Source of the DNA: Caulobacter sp. UNC358MFTsu5.1
Lineage (GTDB): Bacteria; Pseudomonadota; Alphaproteobacteria; Caulobacterales; Caulobacteraceae
Direction of reading: 5' to 3'
Length of the DNA stretch: 64,000 nt
Assembly: GCF_000712075.1 (NCBI RefSeq)
Contig: NZ_JONW01000006.1
Span: forward strand, 434,001-498,000
The position numbers and the translations under genes were made by a program. Each line of letters starts with the position of its first letter. Within the stretch, counting starts at the first letter, position 1. Below, in pieces: positions 50,765 through 61,600 of this stretch. Below the pieces are notes generated by a model, which was not told where the DNA came from, did not search any database, and was given only the letters and a program-made list of their open reading frames with translations.

Positions 50765-51126
50765 CGCGTACTGTCCTCACGGTCGATGACTCGCGCACGA
50801 TGCGGGACATGCTGCGCATGGCCCTCGCCGGAGCCGGGTTCAACGTCGTCGAAGCCGTCGACGGCGAACACGGGCTGGAAGTGCTGTCCGCCCATCGTCC
50901 GGACGTGATCATCACCGACATCAACATGCCCAAGCTGGACGGCTTCGGCTTCATCGAGGCCGTGCGGGTCGACGACGACTACCGCGCGATCCCGATCCTG
51001 GTGCTGACCACGGAAAGCGACCCCAGCAAGAAGCAACGGGCTCGGGAAGCCGGCGCGACGGGCTGGATCGTCAAGCCGTTCAATCCTGAGAAGCTCGTTG
51101 AGGCGATCCGCCGCGTCGCGGCCTGA
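50761..51126 (+). CDS. cheYI: Chemotaxis response regulator CheYI
   Basis: 121 residues from a GTG start inside the cheX stop (GTGA). A stand-alone receiver: acidic pair D9-D10, phospho-Asp 53 (ITDINMPKLDG), Thr 83-84 (VLTTES) and Lys 105 (WIVKPF). It should carry phosphate from CheA to the flagellar motor. The complete site set contrasts with CheYIII downstream. Confidence 0.92.
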   Translation: MTRTVLTVDDSRTMRDMLRMALAGAGFNVVEAVDGEHGLEVLSAHRPDVIITDINMPKLDGFGFIEAVRVDDDYRAIPILVLTTESDPSKKQRAREAGATGWIVKPFNPEKLVEAIRRVAA

Positions 51127-51174
51127 TGAATCAAGTGCTCTAGGTACTGAAATACCTTTGTAGGAAGTCGGGGA

Positions 51175-53517
51175 ATGGACGAGCTAGAGGCCATCAAGGT
51201 CACCTTCTTTCAGGAATGCGAGGAACTGCTCGCGGATCTTGAAGGCGGGCTCTTGGCCATGCAGGACGGGAACGACGACGGCGACACCGTCAACGCCGTG
51301 TTCCGGGCCGTGCACTCGATCAAGGGCGGCGCGGGCGCGTTCGGCTTGGAGCCGCTGGTGCGCTTCGCCCATGTGTTCGAGACGCTGCTGGACGCGCTGC
51401 GGTCGAACGAGATCCCCGGCACGCCGGACCTGACCGCCCTGCTGCTGCGCGCTTCGGACGTGCTGGCCGACCACGTCAGCGCCGCCCGCGGCCTGGGCGT
51501 CGTCGACATGGACGCCTCGGCCGCCATGGCCGCCGAGCTGAAGATCGCCACCGACCCCAACGCCGCGCCCGCCCCGGCCGCCGCCGCCCCGGCGGAGGAA
51601 GCCGCGGCTCCGGCCCCGGCCTATGTGGACGCCGCCGCCCCGATCGTCATCGGCGCCCCCCAAAGCGACATTGGGGACGGCCTGGACGACGACGACCTGG
51701 GCTTCGACTTCCAGCCCATGACCATCACCCTCGACGCCCAGGCCGCCGACGCGGCCGTGCTCGACGGCAACGTCTGGACGGTGTCGATCCGTCCGAAGTC
51801 GGACCTGTACCGCAAGGCCAACGAGACGGCCCTGCTGCTGCGCGAACTGAGCCGCCTGGGCCCGATCCAGGCGGCCCTGGACGACAGCGCCATGCCGGCC
51901 CTGGAATTCCTCGACCCCGAAGCCGCCTACGTCACCTGGAGCGTGCGGGTCGAGACCGACCAGGGCGAAGAGGCCATCCGCGAAGTCTTCGAATTCGTCG
52001 ACGGCGACTGCGACCTGGAGATCGTCCGCGGCGAGGCCCCCGTGGCCGACGTGCTGGCGACCCTGCTGGATGTCGCCGCCCCGGCGCCGGAACCGGTCCT
52101 CGAAGCCGCGCCGCTCGAGATCGTCGCCGAGGCCCCCGTGGCCGAAATCGTGGTCGAAGCCCCCGTCGAAGCCCCGGCTCCGGTGGTCGAGGCCGCCGCG
52201 CCCGCCCCGGCCCCCGTCTCGGCCCCGGCTCCCGCCACCCCGCCGGTCGCGGCCAACGCCCCGGCCGCCGCCGCCAAGCCCGCCCAGATCGACGTCCCCG
52301 GTCCCGGCCAGTCGGTGATCCGCGTCGATCCCGAGCGCATCGACCGCCTGATCGACCTGGTCGGCGAGCTGGTCATCAACCAGGCCATGCTGGCGCAGCG
52401 CGTCGGCGAATACGGCATCGCCCCGTCCTCGAACCTGGCCATGGGTCTGGATGAGCTGGAACAGCTCACCCGCGAGATCCAGGACAGCGTCATGGCCATC
52501 CGCGCCCAGCCGGTGAAGTCGGTGTTCCAGCGCATGCCGCGCCTGGTCCGCGAAGTCGCCAACATGACGGGCAAGCAGGCCCGCCTGGTGATGGACGGCG
52601 AGAACACCGAGGTCGACAAGACGGTCATCGAGCGTCTGGCCGACCCGATCACCCACATGCTGCGCAACGCCATCGACCACGGGCTGGAAAGCCCCGAGGA
52701 GCGCAAGGCGGCCGGCAAGAACCCGGAAGGCGTCGTGCGCCTGGCCGCCCTGCACCGCAGCGGCCGGATCGTCATCGAGGTCCAGGACGACGGCAAGGGC
52801 ATCAACCGCGAGCGGGTCCACTCGATCGCGGTCAAGAAGGGCCTGATCTCGCCGGACCTGCAGCTGACCGACGAAGAGATCGACAACCTGATCTTCCTCC
52901 CCGGCTTCTCGACCGCGGACAAGATCTCGGACGTGTCCGGCCGCGGCGTCGGCATGGACGTGGTCAAGCGCTCGGTCCAGGCCCTGGGCGGCCGGATCTC
53001 GATCGCCTCGCGTCCGGGCCAGGGCTCGACCTTCACCCTCAGCCTGCCGCTGACCCTGGCCGTCCTGGACGGCATGGTGGTCGACGTCGCCGGCGAGACC
53101 CTGGTCATCCCGCTGGCCTGCATCGTCGAGAGCCTGCGCCCGAAGGCCGAGGAAATCCGGCCCCTGGGCCCGGTCGGCTCGGTGCTGGCCGTGCGCGACA
53201 GCTTCGTGCCGTTGATCGACGTGGGCCTGACCCTGAACTACCGCGAGCATTCGCCCGCCGCGACCGAGGGCGTGGTCCTGCTGGTCGAGGGCGAGGACGG
53301 CTCGCGCGCCGCCCTGGTGGCCGACGCCATCCACGGCCAGCGCCAAGTGGTCATCAAGTCGCTCGAGCAGAACTACCAGCAGGTCGAGGGCGTCGCCGCC
53401 GCGACCATCCTGGGCGACGGCCGGGTGGCCCTGATCCTCGACGTCGACGCGGTGATCAACCTGCGCCGCCGCGAACCGCCTCGCCCCGCCGATCCCACCC
53501 TCATCGCCGCGGAATAG
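51175..53517 (+). CDS. cheA: Chemotaxis histidine kinase CheA
   Basis: 780 residues. P1 Hpt domain with phospho-His 47 ([14 protein letters not shown]), a middle domain (about 180-300) of P2-like character, an unusually long Ala/Pro/Val linker (about 300-380), P3 dimerisation ([21 protein letters not shown]), P4 ATP-binding with N box [13 protein letters not shown]1 VQDDGKGI and G2 [13 protein letters not shown], and P5 CheW-like regulatory domain at the C-terminus. It phosphorylates CheY and CheB in response to McpA and the globin receptor. Confidence 0.93.
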   Translation: MDELEAIKVTFFQECEELLADLEGGLLAMQDGNDDGDTVNAVFRAVHSIKGGAGAFGLEPLVRFAHVFETLLDALRSNEIPGTPDLTALLLRASDVLADHVSAARGLGVVDMDASAAMAAELKIATDPNAAPAPAAAAPAEEAAAPAPAYVDAAAPIVIGAPQSDIGDGLDDDDLGFDFQPMTITLDAQAADAAVLDGNVWTVSIRPKSDLYRKANETALLLRELSRLGPIQAALDDSAMPALEFLDPEAAYVTWSVRVETDQGEEAIREVFEFVDGDCDLEIVRGEAPVADVLATLLDVAAPAPEPVLEAAPLEIVAEAPVAEIVVEAPVEAPAPVVEAAAPAPAPVSAPAPATPPVAANAPAAAAKPAQIDVPGPGQSVIRVDPERIDRLIDLVGELVINQAMLAQRVGEYGIAPSSNLAMGLDELEQLTREIQDSVMAIRAQPVKSVFQRMPRLVREVANMTGKQARLVMDGENTEVDKTVIERLADPITHMLRNAIDHGLESPEERKAAGKNPEGVVRLAALHRSGRIVIEVQDDGKGINRERVHSIAVKKGLISPDLQLTDEEIDNLIFLPGFSTADKISDVSGRGVGMDVVKRSVQALGGRISIASRPGQGSTFTLSLPLTLAVLDGMVVDVAGETLVIPLACIVESLRPKAEEIRPLGPVGSVLAVRDSFVPLIDVGLTLNYREHSPAATEGVVLLVEGEDGSRAALVADAIHGQRQVVIKSLEQNYQQVEGVAAATILGDGRVALILDVDAVINLRRREPPRPADPTLIAAE

Positions 53518-53521
53518 CCCG

Positions 53522-53989
53522 ATGACCGAAGCCAACACCCAAGCCAGCAACGAAACCCGCGAACTGATCTCCTTCCGCGTCGGCGAGCAGGAGTACTGCG
53601 TGGACATCATGGCCGTCCGCGAGATCCGCGGCTGGAGCCCGGCCACCACCCTGCCGCAGTCGCCCGTCTACATGCGCGGCGTGATCAACCTGCGCGGCGC
53701 GGTCCTGCCGATCATGGACCTGGCGGCCCGCATCGGCATGCAGACCACCGAGCCGAACGTGCGCAGCGTGTTCATCGTGGTCCAGGCCGACAGCCGCACC
53801 GTCGGTCTGCTGGTCGACGCGGTGTCCGACATCCTGTCGATCACCGACGACATGTGCCAGCCGACCCCGGACATCGCCTGCGAGAACGTCCGTCACTTCG
53901 TGAAGGGCATCATTTCCATCGAAGGGCGGATGATCAGCGAGATCTCGCTGGACCGCCTGCTCCCCGAGCGCGAGGCCCTGGCCGCTTAG
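53522..53989 (+). CDS. cheW: Chemotaxis coupling protein CheW
   Basis: 155 residues of a single CheW domain: [24 protein letters not shown] and [23 protein letters not shown]. It links receptors to CheA. It begins 4 bases after the cheA stop and ends exactly before the cheR start (TAGATG). Confidence 0.93.
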   Translation: MTEANTQASNETRELISFRVGEQEYCVDIMAVREIRGWSPATTLPQSPVYMRGVINLRGAVLPIMDLAARIGMQTTEPNVRSVFIVVQADSRTVGLLVDAVSDILSITDDMCQPTPDIACENVRHFVKGIISIEGRMISEISLDRLLPEREALAA

Positions 53990-54865
53990 ATGACCTCTTC
54001 CTCGATCTCATCCCGCGAGGCCCTGGTCGACGGCGAATTCGCCTTCACCAGCGCAGACTTCAAGCGGATCGCGGCCCTGCTGTACGATCAGGCGGGCATC
54101 AGCCTGCCCGACAGCAAGGCCACGCTCGTCTATTCGCGCCTGGCCAAGCGCCTGCGCACCCTGGGCCTGAAGACCTTCGCCGAGTACTGCACGTTCGTCG
54201 CGCAGGACGGCAATGTCGACGAGCAGCAGCACATGCTGCGGGCCCTGACGACCAACGTCACCCGGTTCTTCCGCGAGCCGCACCACTTCGACGACCTGCG
54301 CGCCAACATCCTGGAGCCCATGGCCGACAAGGTGCGGGCCGGCGGGCGCCTGCGCCTGTGGTCGGCGGCCTGCTCGTCGGGCCAGGAACCCTATTCGATG
54401 GCCTTCACGGTGCTGTCGGTGTGGCCGAACGCCGCCGATCTGGACATCCGGATCCTGGGCACGGACATCGACACCAACGTGCTGGCCACCGGCCGGACCG
54501 CCGTCTACGAGGAGGCCCTTCTCGAGGGCATCCCGGCCAACATGCGCAACCAGTATTTCGAGCGTGACGCCAGCGACCGCCGCAGCTTCCGGGTCTGCGA
54601 GGCCGCCCGCCAGATGGTGGCGTTCCGCGAGCTGAACCTGAACGGCCCCAGCTGGCCGATGAAGGGTCCGTTCGACGCGATCTTCTGCCGCAACGTGGTG
54701 ATCTATTTCGACGAGCCCACCCAGGAGCGGGTCTGGCAGCGCTTCGCGCCGCTGGTGTCGCCGGGCGGCAAGCTCTATGTCGGCCACTCCGAACGCGTGG
54801 GCGCGTCGGTCACGGCGTTCGAGAGCGCCGGCCTGACCGCCTATCGCAAGGTGGGAGGTCGCTGA
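53990..54865 (+). CDS. cheR: Chemoreceptor methyltransferase CheR
   Basis: 291 residues. N-terminal helical domain, then a SAM-binding fold: [19 protein letters not shown] and [41 protein letters not shown]. It methylates glutamates on the chemoreceptors and probably docks to the xWxxF tails seen on McpA and the globin receptor. Its TGA overlaps the cheB ATG (TGATG). Confidence 0.92.
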   Translation: MTSSSISSREALVDGEFAFTSADFKRIAALLYDQAGISLPDSKATLVYSRLAKRLRTLGLKTFAEYCTFVAQDGNVDEQQHMLRALTTNVTRFFREPHHFDDLRANILEPMADKVRAGGRLRLWSAACSSGQEPYSMAFTVLSVWPNAADLDIRILGTDIDTNVLATGRTAVYEEALLEGIPANMRNQYFERDASDRRSFRVCEAARQMVAFRELNLNGPSWPMKGPFDAIFCRNVVIYFDEPTQERVWQRFAPLVSPGGKLYVGHSERVGASVTAFESAGLTAYRKVGGR

Positions 54866-55893
54866 TGGCCAGGATCCGCGTTCTCGTCGTCGACGACTCC
54901 GCCACCATGCGCGGCCTGATCACGGCCGCCCTGACCCGCGATCCCGAGATCGAGGTGGTCGGCGCCGCCGGCGACCCGTTCGAGGCCCGGGGCATGATCA
55001 AGGCCCTGAACCCCGACGTCGTCACCCTCGACATCGAGATGCCGAACATGAACGGCATCGAGTTCCTCGAGAAGATCATGCGCCTGCGGCCGATGCCGGT
55101 GGTCATGGTCTCCAGCCTGACCCAGGCCGGGGCCGAGATGACCCTGCGCGCGCTGGAGCTGGGCGCGGTGGACTGCGTGGGCAAGCCCACGACCGCCACC
55201 GGCACCGCCGAGGCCCTCCAGGAGGTGACCGAGAAGGTCAAGGCCGCCGCCCGCGCTTCGGTGCGGACCAAGGCCGACGCCGCTCCGGCCGCCGCCCGCC
55301 GCCAGAACTACCTGCCCTCGGGCGACATCGTGGCGATCGGCTCGTCGACCGGCGGGGTGGAAGCCCTGCTGACGATCCTGAGCCAGTTCCCCGAGACCGG
55401 CCCGCCGACGGTGATCACCCAGCACATGCCGGCCACCTTCACGGCCAGCTTCGCCGCCCGCCTCGACCGCGCCAGCGGCGCCAAGGTGCAGGAAGCCGTC
55501 GACGGCGCCCTGCTGGAGCCGGGCAAGGTCTATGTCGCCCCGGGCGGCGCGACCCACCTGGAAGTCGTCCGCTCGGCCGGGCTGCGCTGCCGCCTGGTGC
55601 AGGGCGACCCCGTCAGCGGACACCGTCCCTCGGTCGACGTACTCTTCAACTCGGTGGCCCAGGCCGTCGGGGACAAGGCGGTCGGCGCCATCCTGACCGG
55701 CATGGGCCGCGACGGCGCGCAGGGCCTGCTGGCCATGCGCAAGGCCGGCGCCAAGACGGTCGGCCAGGACGAGGCCAGTTGCGTCGTCTACGGCATGCCT
55801 CGTACGGCTTTTGAACTCGGCGCGGTGGAGAAGCAGGTTCCCCTGTCCTCCATGGGCCAAACCATCCTCGATCTGGCCTCCGCGAGGCGATGA
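54865..55893 (+). CDS. cheB: Chemotaxis methylesterase CheB
   Basis: 342 residues. A receiver (D10-D11, phospho-Asp 56 in VVTLDIEMP) and a methylesterase/glutamine deamidase domain with Ser in [13 protein letters not shown], His in [11 protein letters not shown] and Asp in [15 protein letters not shown]. It removes receptor methyl groups added by CheR. Confidence 0.92.
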   Translation: MARIRVLVVDDSATMRGLITAALTRDPEIEVVGAAGDPFEARGMIKALNPDVVTLDIEMPNMNGIEFLEKIMRLRPMPVVMVSSLTQAGAEMTLRALELGAVDCVGKPTTATGTAEALQEVTEKVKAAARASVRTKADAAPAAARRQNYLPSGDIVAIGSSTGGVEALLTILSQFPETGPPTVITQHMPATFTASFAARLDRASGAKVQEAVDGALLEPGKVYVAPGGATHLEVVRSAGLRCRLVQGDPVSGHRPSVDVLFNSVAQAVGDKAVGAILTGMGRDGAQGLLAMRKAGAKTVGQDEASCVVYGMPRTAFELGAVEKQVPLSSMGQTILDLASARR

Positions 55894-55897
55894 ACCC

Positions 55898-56287
55898 ATG
55901 CCCCAAGCAAGCACCATTTCCGTTCTCGTCGTCGATGACCAGCTGACCATGCGGGCGTTGATCCGCAATGCGTTGCAGCAGATCGGGTTCAAGGACATCC
56001 GCGAGGCCCCGGACGGCGAAGAGGCTCTCAAGAACCTCCTGGCCAAGCCGGCCAACCTGGTCATCTCGGACTTCAACATGCCCAAGATGGACGGGCTGGC
56101 CCTGCTGCGCGCCGTGCGCTCGCACCCGCCGATCCGCCAGACCGCCTTCGTCATGCTGACGGGCCGCGCCGACCGCGAGCTGGTCCAGCGCGCCGTGCAG
56201 TTCGGCGTCAACAACTACTGCGTCAAGCCGTTCACCGTTCAGGGCCTGAAGGAAAAGATCGAACAGGTCTTTGGCCAGCTGACATGA
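55898..56287 (+). CDS. cheYII: Chemotaxis response regulator CheYII
   Basis: 129 residues, the classic CheY fold with phospho-Asp 58 ([12 protein letters not shown]), Thr in [15 protein letters not shown] and Lys in [11 protein letters not shown]. It is the closest of the three to standard CheY and the likely main motor output. Its last codons overlap the cheD ATG by 4 bases. Confidence 0.92.
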   Translation: MPQASTISVLVVDDQLTMRALIRNALQQIGFKDIREAPDGEEALKNLLAKPANLVISDFNMPKMDGLALLRAVRSHPPIRQTAFVMLTGRADRELVQRAVQFGVNNYCVKPFTVQGLKEKIEQVFGQLT

Positions 56288-56859
56288 TCGGACGGGACCC
56301 TCACCCAGACGACGCCTCCGGCCCGGCGGTCAAGGTCCACGTCACGCAAGGCGAAAGCCACGTGTCGTCGGACCCGAACGTGGTCATGACCACGGTGCTC
56401 GGCTCGTGCATCGCCGCGTGCCTGCGCGATCCGACGACCGGCATCGGCGGCATGAACCACTTCCTGCTGCCCGACGCGGGCGACCGCGGCAAGGACGGCG
56501 GCGACGCCGTGCGCTACGGCGCCTTCGCCATGGAACTGCTGATCAACGGCCTGCTGAAGAAGGGCGCGCGCCGCGACCGTCTGGAAGCCAAGATCTTCGG
56601 CGGCGGCAAGCTGTTCGACGGCCTTTCGGACGTCGGCGCCAGCAACGCCGCCTTCGCCGAGCGTTTCCTGCGCGACGAAGGCATCCCGATCGTCTCGTCC
56701 AGCACGGGCGGGCTGTCGGCGCGCCGCGTCGAGTTCTGGCCGGCGTCCGGCCGGGTCCGCCAGCGCCTGGTCGCCGTCGACAACGCCCCGCAGGACGTTC
56801 GTCGTTCCACGCCCGCTCCGATGCCTGCCGTGTCCAGCGGCGATGTGGATCTGTTCTGA
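56284..56859 (+). CDS. cheD: Chemoreceptor glutamine deamidase CheD
   Basis: 191 residues. The catalytic Cys lies in [29 protein letters not shown], with His in NHFLLPD and the later KIFGGGKL motif. It deamidates receptor glutamines and in many bacteria interacts with CheC, for which no gene is here. Confidence 0.9.
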   Translation: MIGRDPHPDDASGPAVKVHVTQGESHVSSDPNVVMTTVLGSCIAACLRDPTTGIGGMNHFLLPDAGDRGKDGGDAVRYGAFAMELLINGLLKKGARRDRLEAKIFGGGKLFDGLSDVGASNAAFAERFLRDEGIPIVSSSTGGLSARRVEFWPASGRVRQRLVAVDNAPQDVRRSTPAPMPAVSSGDVDLF

Positions 56860-56864
56860 CGCCC

Positions 56865-57251
56865 ATGACCGCACAGCCGCTCGCCACCAACGACGCCGAC
56901 GACACCCGCGGGCAGCTGCCCGTGGGCGAGCTTTCGCGTCGGCTGGCGGCGGAGCTGATGGCGGCCGCGGCGATCTGCCGGGACTGCGAGCACATCGCCG
57001 GCGACCTGGCGACGGGCGGCGCGGCGCTGGAGAACCTGTCGCGGCTGCAGGCCCTGGATGAGCTGAGCCAGCGCCTGCACGGCCTGTCGGACGTCCTGGC
57101 CCGCATCGGCCAGCACGCCTCGGGCGAGTGGAGCATGGCCGTCGAGCCCCTGCTCGAAGGCCTGGGCCTGGCCGACCTGGTGGGCCGCCTGCGCGACGCC
57201 CAGGACCACGCGGGCTGGACCGCCGAGGCCGGCGAGCTCGACTTCTTCTAG
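56865..57251 (+). CDS. cheU: CheU, conserved protein of the Caulobacter che operon
   Basis: 128 residues, helical and Ala/Leu-rich, with no recognised domain (GELSRRLAAELMAAAAICRDCEHIAGDLATGG, ends AGELDFF). It is named by position: in C. crescentus cheU lies between cheD and cheYIII. Function unknown. Confidence 0.75.
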   Translation: MTAQPLATNDADDTRGQLPVGELSRRLAAELMAAAAICRDCEHIAGDLATGGAALENLSRLQALDELSQRLHGLSDVLARIGQHASGEWSMAVEPLLEGLGLADLVGRLRDAQDHAGWTAEAGELDFF

Positions 57252-57267
57252 ACCCAGGTTCCAGCCC

Positions 57268-57852
57268 ATGCGCGAACCGCTCCACGCCTCGACGCGGATC
57301 AACCTCGAAAAGGTCGAGGTGCTGCTGGTCGACGACAGCGCCCCGTCGCTGAACCTGCTGTCCCAGGTGCTGCTGGGCTTCGGGGTCGGCAACCTGACGC
57401 GGGCCGACAGCGCCAAGTCCGCCCAGACCCTGCTGCGCGAACGCACCTTCGACCTGGTCATCAGCGCCACCAACATGGCCGGGGTCGACGGCTACGAGCT
57501 GGTCAAGTGGCTGCGCCGCGGCGCCCTGGAGGCCAATCGCTACCTGGCCGTGATCCTGGTCTCCGGCCACACCCCGCCGTCGCACGTGTTCAAGGCGCGC
57601 GACGCCGGCGCCAACTTCACGATCGCCAAGCCGATCACCCCCAAGATCGTGCTGGAGCGCATCCTGTGGGCGGCCAAGGAAGACCGGCAGTTCATCGAGT
57701 GCGAGACGTATCTCGGTCCCGACCGGCGGTTCAAGAACGACGGTCCCCCCAACGGCGCCAAGGGGCGTCGTCGCGAGGACCCCCCGCAAGCCTTGCGTCC
57801 GCCCGGCGCCCAATCCCTGGAGTCGTCGGACTCCGAGAAAGCCAAGTCATGA
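57268..57852 (+). CDS. cheYIII: CheYIII, CheY-like protein with arginine-rich tail and no phospho-Asp
   Basis: 194 residues. A receiver fold with acidic pair D22-D23 and Lys 121 (IAKPI), but the phospho-acceptor position reads VISATNMAG (Ala 67 instead of Asp). The C-terminal extension carries ETYLGPDRRFKNDG (about 146-159) and GRRRED, an arginine-rich motif like those reported to bind cyclic-di-GMP in Caulobacter Cle proteins; the che-operon CheYIII is, from memory, CleA. It probably acts at the motor through c-di-GMP rather than phosphorylation. Confidence 0.88.
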   Translation: MREPLHASTRINLEKVEVLLVDDSAPSLNLLSQVLLGFGVGNLTRADSAKSAQTLLRERTFDLVISATNMAGVDGYELVKWLRRGALEANRYLAVILVSGHTPPSHVFKARDAGANFTIAKPITPKIVLERILWAAKEDRQFIECETYLGPDRRFKNDGPPNGAKGRRREDPPQALRPPGAQSLESSDSEKAKS

Positions 57853-58319
57853 CCGTCGCCCGCAAGTTCCGCGCTCCCAACCGCCTGTCGATGCTGGCCC
57901 GGGCCAACGGCGGCATGATGGCCAAGGACGCCCTGGCGGCCGCCGACGCGGCGCTGGAGCCGCTGCGCGCCGAGTCGCTGGCGGTGCTGGACGCCGCCCT
58001 GGCCGAGATCGACAGCCGGTTCGGCAAGCCGGCCGCGGCTACCCGCGGCGACGGCGCCTTCCAGGACCTCTACACCCTGGCGCTGCGCATCATCGACGTG
58101 TCGGGCTTCCTGCCGGGCTCGTGCGTGGACCAGGCGGCGATCTCGTTCTGCGCCCTGGTCGACACCTGCTCGGAGGCCGGCGCGTGGCGCTGGGAGGCCA
58201 TCGACGTGCACATCAATTCGCTGCGCCTGCTGCGCACGGCCGACCTGAACCCCGACCAGCGCCGCGCGGTGATCGACGGGCTCAACAAGGTCAGCCAACG
58301 GCGCATCGAGGACCTCTGA
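57849..58319 (+). CDS. cheE: CheE, last gene of the che operon
   Basis: 156 residues, helical, with FRAPNRLSMLARANGGMMAKDALAAADAALEPLRAESLAVLDAAL and FQDLYTLALRIIDVSGFLPGSCVDQAAISFCALVDTC. It matches CheE by position (following cheYIII, ATGA overlap). Its biochemical role is unresolved. No clear terminator follows before the TonB receptor promoter. Confidence 0.78.
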   Translation: MTVARKFRAPNRLSMLARANGGMMAKDALAAADAALEPLRAESLAVLDAALAEIDSRFGKPAAATRGDGAFQDLYTLALRIIDVSGFLPGSCVDQAAISFCALVDTCSEAGAWRWEAIDVHINSLRLLRTADLNPDQRRAVIDGLNKVSQRRIEDL

Positions 58320-58430
58320 GGGGGCAGGGGCCCTATAACAAGCTTGGCTGGGTTGTGACCGAAACGACACGATTGCGACGCCGCTACGTTTCGCCACGCT
58401 TCAGCCATCTTGTGAACGGCGGTTTCATTT

Positions 58431-58493
58431 GATACCGCTTGCATTGCTACCGGTGTCAGGACAACACCTCACAAAGGTGTGACACCGGTGTCA
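58431..58493 (+). promoter_or_regulatory. ACCGGT palindromes upstream of the TonB receptor
   Basis: TGACACCGGTGTCA at 58480-58493 is a perfect 14-bp palindrome; a partial site (CTACCGGTGTCA) lies at 58447-58458. GATACCGC at 58431-58438 also occurs at 28292-28299 before the GH3 operator. They probably bind the same sugar regulator as the GH3 promoter. Confidence 0.65.
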
Positions 58494-58603
58494 AAAATGA
58501 CGGCCCTCGAGGGCGGCCGCGCGGGAAGGAAGCGCGGACGTGTTCTAGGCCGGGCGGCGCGGAAGCGCCGTTCAGAAGAATGTGGTCACGGGAGGAGGAT
58601 ACA

Positions 58604-61600
58604 TTGTCCCAGGTTTCCAAGACGCGCATCCGCGCGCTCAAACTCGGCGCCTCCGGCGGCGCCATGCTGATGGCTATGGCCATGGCCGGTGCTGCCGCGG
58701 CGCAAGACGCGCCCGCCGCCGCCCCCGCCGCCCAGCCGGAAGACAACGCCGTCGAAGCGGTTGTCGTCACCGGCTTCCGCGCCTCGCTGGCCAACGCCCT
58801 GGACATCAAGCGTCGTGAAAACGACCTGGTCGATGTCATCAAGGCGCAGGACATCGCCGACTTCCCCGACCTGAACCTGGCCGAGTCGCTGCAGCGCGTG
58901 CCGGGCGTGTCGATCGACCGCGACGGCGGCGAAGGCCGCACTATCACCGTCCGCGGCCTGGGCCCCGACTTCACCGTCGTGCGCCTGAACGGCCTGGAAG
59001 CCCTGGCCACCACCGGCGGCAAGGACAGCTCGGGCGGCGCCAACCGCGGCCGCCAGTTCGACTTCTCGATCTTCGCCTCGGAACTGTTCAACAGCGTCAC
59101 CGTGCGCAAGTCGACCTCGGCCTCGAACGAGGAAGGCTCGCTGGGCGCCATCATCGACCTGCAGGCCGCGCGTCCGTTCGACTTCAGCGGCCCGGCCATG
59201 AGCATGGGCGCCAAGATCGGCTGGAACGACCTGTCGCGCGAGAACGACCCGCGCTTCACCTTCCTGGCCAGCAACCGCTGGGACACCGGCATCGGTGAGA
59301 TCGGCGCCCTGATCTCGGTGGCCTACGCCGAGCGCAAGACGCTGGAAGAAGGCTCGTCGACCGGCCGCTGGGAAAACCCGTCGGTCGCCTTCAACTCGTC
59401 GACCGCGTTCCCCTGCACGGGCGCGGCCTACAATCCGGTCAGCGGTCCGCCCCTGACCTGCTCGCAGATCGGCACCGTCGTCGGCGGCACCAGCCCGACC
59501 ACCCCGGCCGCGACCGGCACCGCCAACAACCTGTGGCACCCGCGCATCCCGCGCTACGGCCGCCTGCAGTACGACCAGAAGCGCCTGGGCCTGACCGGTT
59601 CGCTGCAATGGCGCCCGACCGAGAACTCGACCCTGAGCCTCGACGCGCTGGTGGCCAACTTCACCAACAACCGCGACGAAACCTATCTGGAAGTCATCTC
59701 GTTCAGCCGCAGCGGCGCGGGCATGCCCCAGACCGACGTGGTCAACTTCCAGGCCGACGACAAGGGCCACCTGATCAAGGGCACGTTCGACGACGTCGAC
59801 GCCCGCGTCGAGTACCGCCACGACGACCTGAAGACCGAGTTCAACCAGTTCACCCTGACCTACGACACCAAGTTCGGTGAAGCCGGTCACCTGAACGTGG
59901 TCTACGGCCAGTCGCGCTCGATCCAGGACAACCCGGTCCAGACGACCTTCTCGTTCGATCGCTACAACAGCGACAACTACAGCTACGACTATTCGGCCAA
60001 CGACAAGCTGCCCAACTTCAACTACGGCTTCGACCCGACCAATCCGGCCAACTTCGTCTACAGCCCCAGCAACGCCAACGGCGACCCGTCGCTGCTGCGC
60101 ATGCGTCCCAGCAAGGCGGTCAACACCTTCAAGACCTTCCGGGCCGACGTCGACTACCAGATCCTGGACGGCTTCAAGCTGCGCTACGGCGGCGACTACA
60201 AGGAATACGGCTTCTCCTCGTGGGAGCAGCGCCTGTACTCGCGCAACCTGGCCACCACCGGCACCACCTTCACCGCCGAAGCGGCCTACGGCCTGCCGGC
60301 CGGCGTCACCGTGGCCGACGTCTCGCGCCTGATCACCGGCTTCGGCCGCGGTCTGGACCTGCCGTCGGGCGTGCCGACCTCGTGGATCGCGCCCGACCTG
60401 GACAAGCTGTCGAAGGTCCTCGACTACAACTGTAACTGCATCAACCAGTACGGCGACTTCCGCCTCAGCGTCCTGAACCAGCTGGGCGCCCTGCGCGAGA
60501 TCACCGAGAAGGACACCGCCTTCTACCTGCAAGGCGACTTCGACTACGACATCTTCAACATCCCGGTGCGCGGCAACTTCGGCGTGCGCCAGGTGAAGAC
60601 CGAGCAGTCGGCGACCGGCCACTACAACTCCGGCAACAAGACGGTGGCGGTCACCACCCCGTTCGGCGTCATCTCCGAACAGGTGGCCACGGACGCCGTC
60701 CAGACGGTGGACCGCGAGTACACCAACACCCTGCCGTCGCTGAACATCTCGGCCCAGCCGATGGAGAACCTCTTCATCCGCTTCGCGGCCGCCAAGGTGA
60801 TGACGCGTCCGCAGCTGCCGAACCTGACCCCTGGCTTCACCGCCATGAGCCAGAGCAACCAGACCCTGACGCGCGGCAATCCGGACCTCAATCCGATGCT
60901 GGCGAACAACCTGGACCTGAGCTTCGAGTGGTATCCGGACAAGGAAACCCTGTTCTCGGCCGGCTTCTTCCAGAAGGACATCAAGTCCTACATCCAGCAG
61001 ACCGCCGAGGTCATGACCTGGGCCGAGACGGGCCTGCCCGACAGCCTGCTGAGCAACGGCAACACCGCGGCGACCGAGTTCACGGTGACGACGAACGTCA
61101 ACAGCCCGGGCGGCAAGCTGAAAGGCTTCGAACTGAGCGCCCAGCGCCCGTTCACCTTCCTGCCGGCTCCGTTCGACAAGTTCGGCGCGATCCTGAACTA
61201 CACCCACGTCAAGAGCGACATCGCCTACATCATCAAGTCGCCGACCTACACCGCTCCGGGCGTGACGCCGCGCGTGCAGACCGCTCCGGCCGTGCTGGTC
61301 ACCCAGCCGCTGGTCAACCTGTCGCCGGACGCCTTCAACGCCACGCTCTACTACGAAAACGGGCCGTTCAAGGCGCGTGTCTCGGGTTCGTATCGCGACC
61401 AGTACCTGATCCAGGTGGCCCCCTCGGCCACCAACAACAACGACGTGCGGATCAAGGAAGAGACCTTCAACCTCGACGGTCAGGTCAGCTACGAGTTCAA
61501 CAAGTTCACGGTCACCTTCGAGGCGATCAACCTGACCGACCAGGAAGACAGCAAGGTCGACGACTCCACCCGACTGAGCTCGGAAGAGTACGTCCACTAC

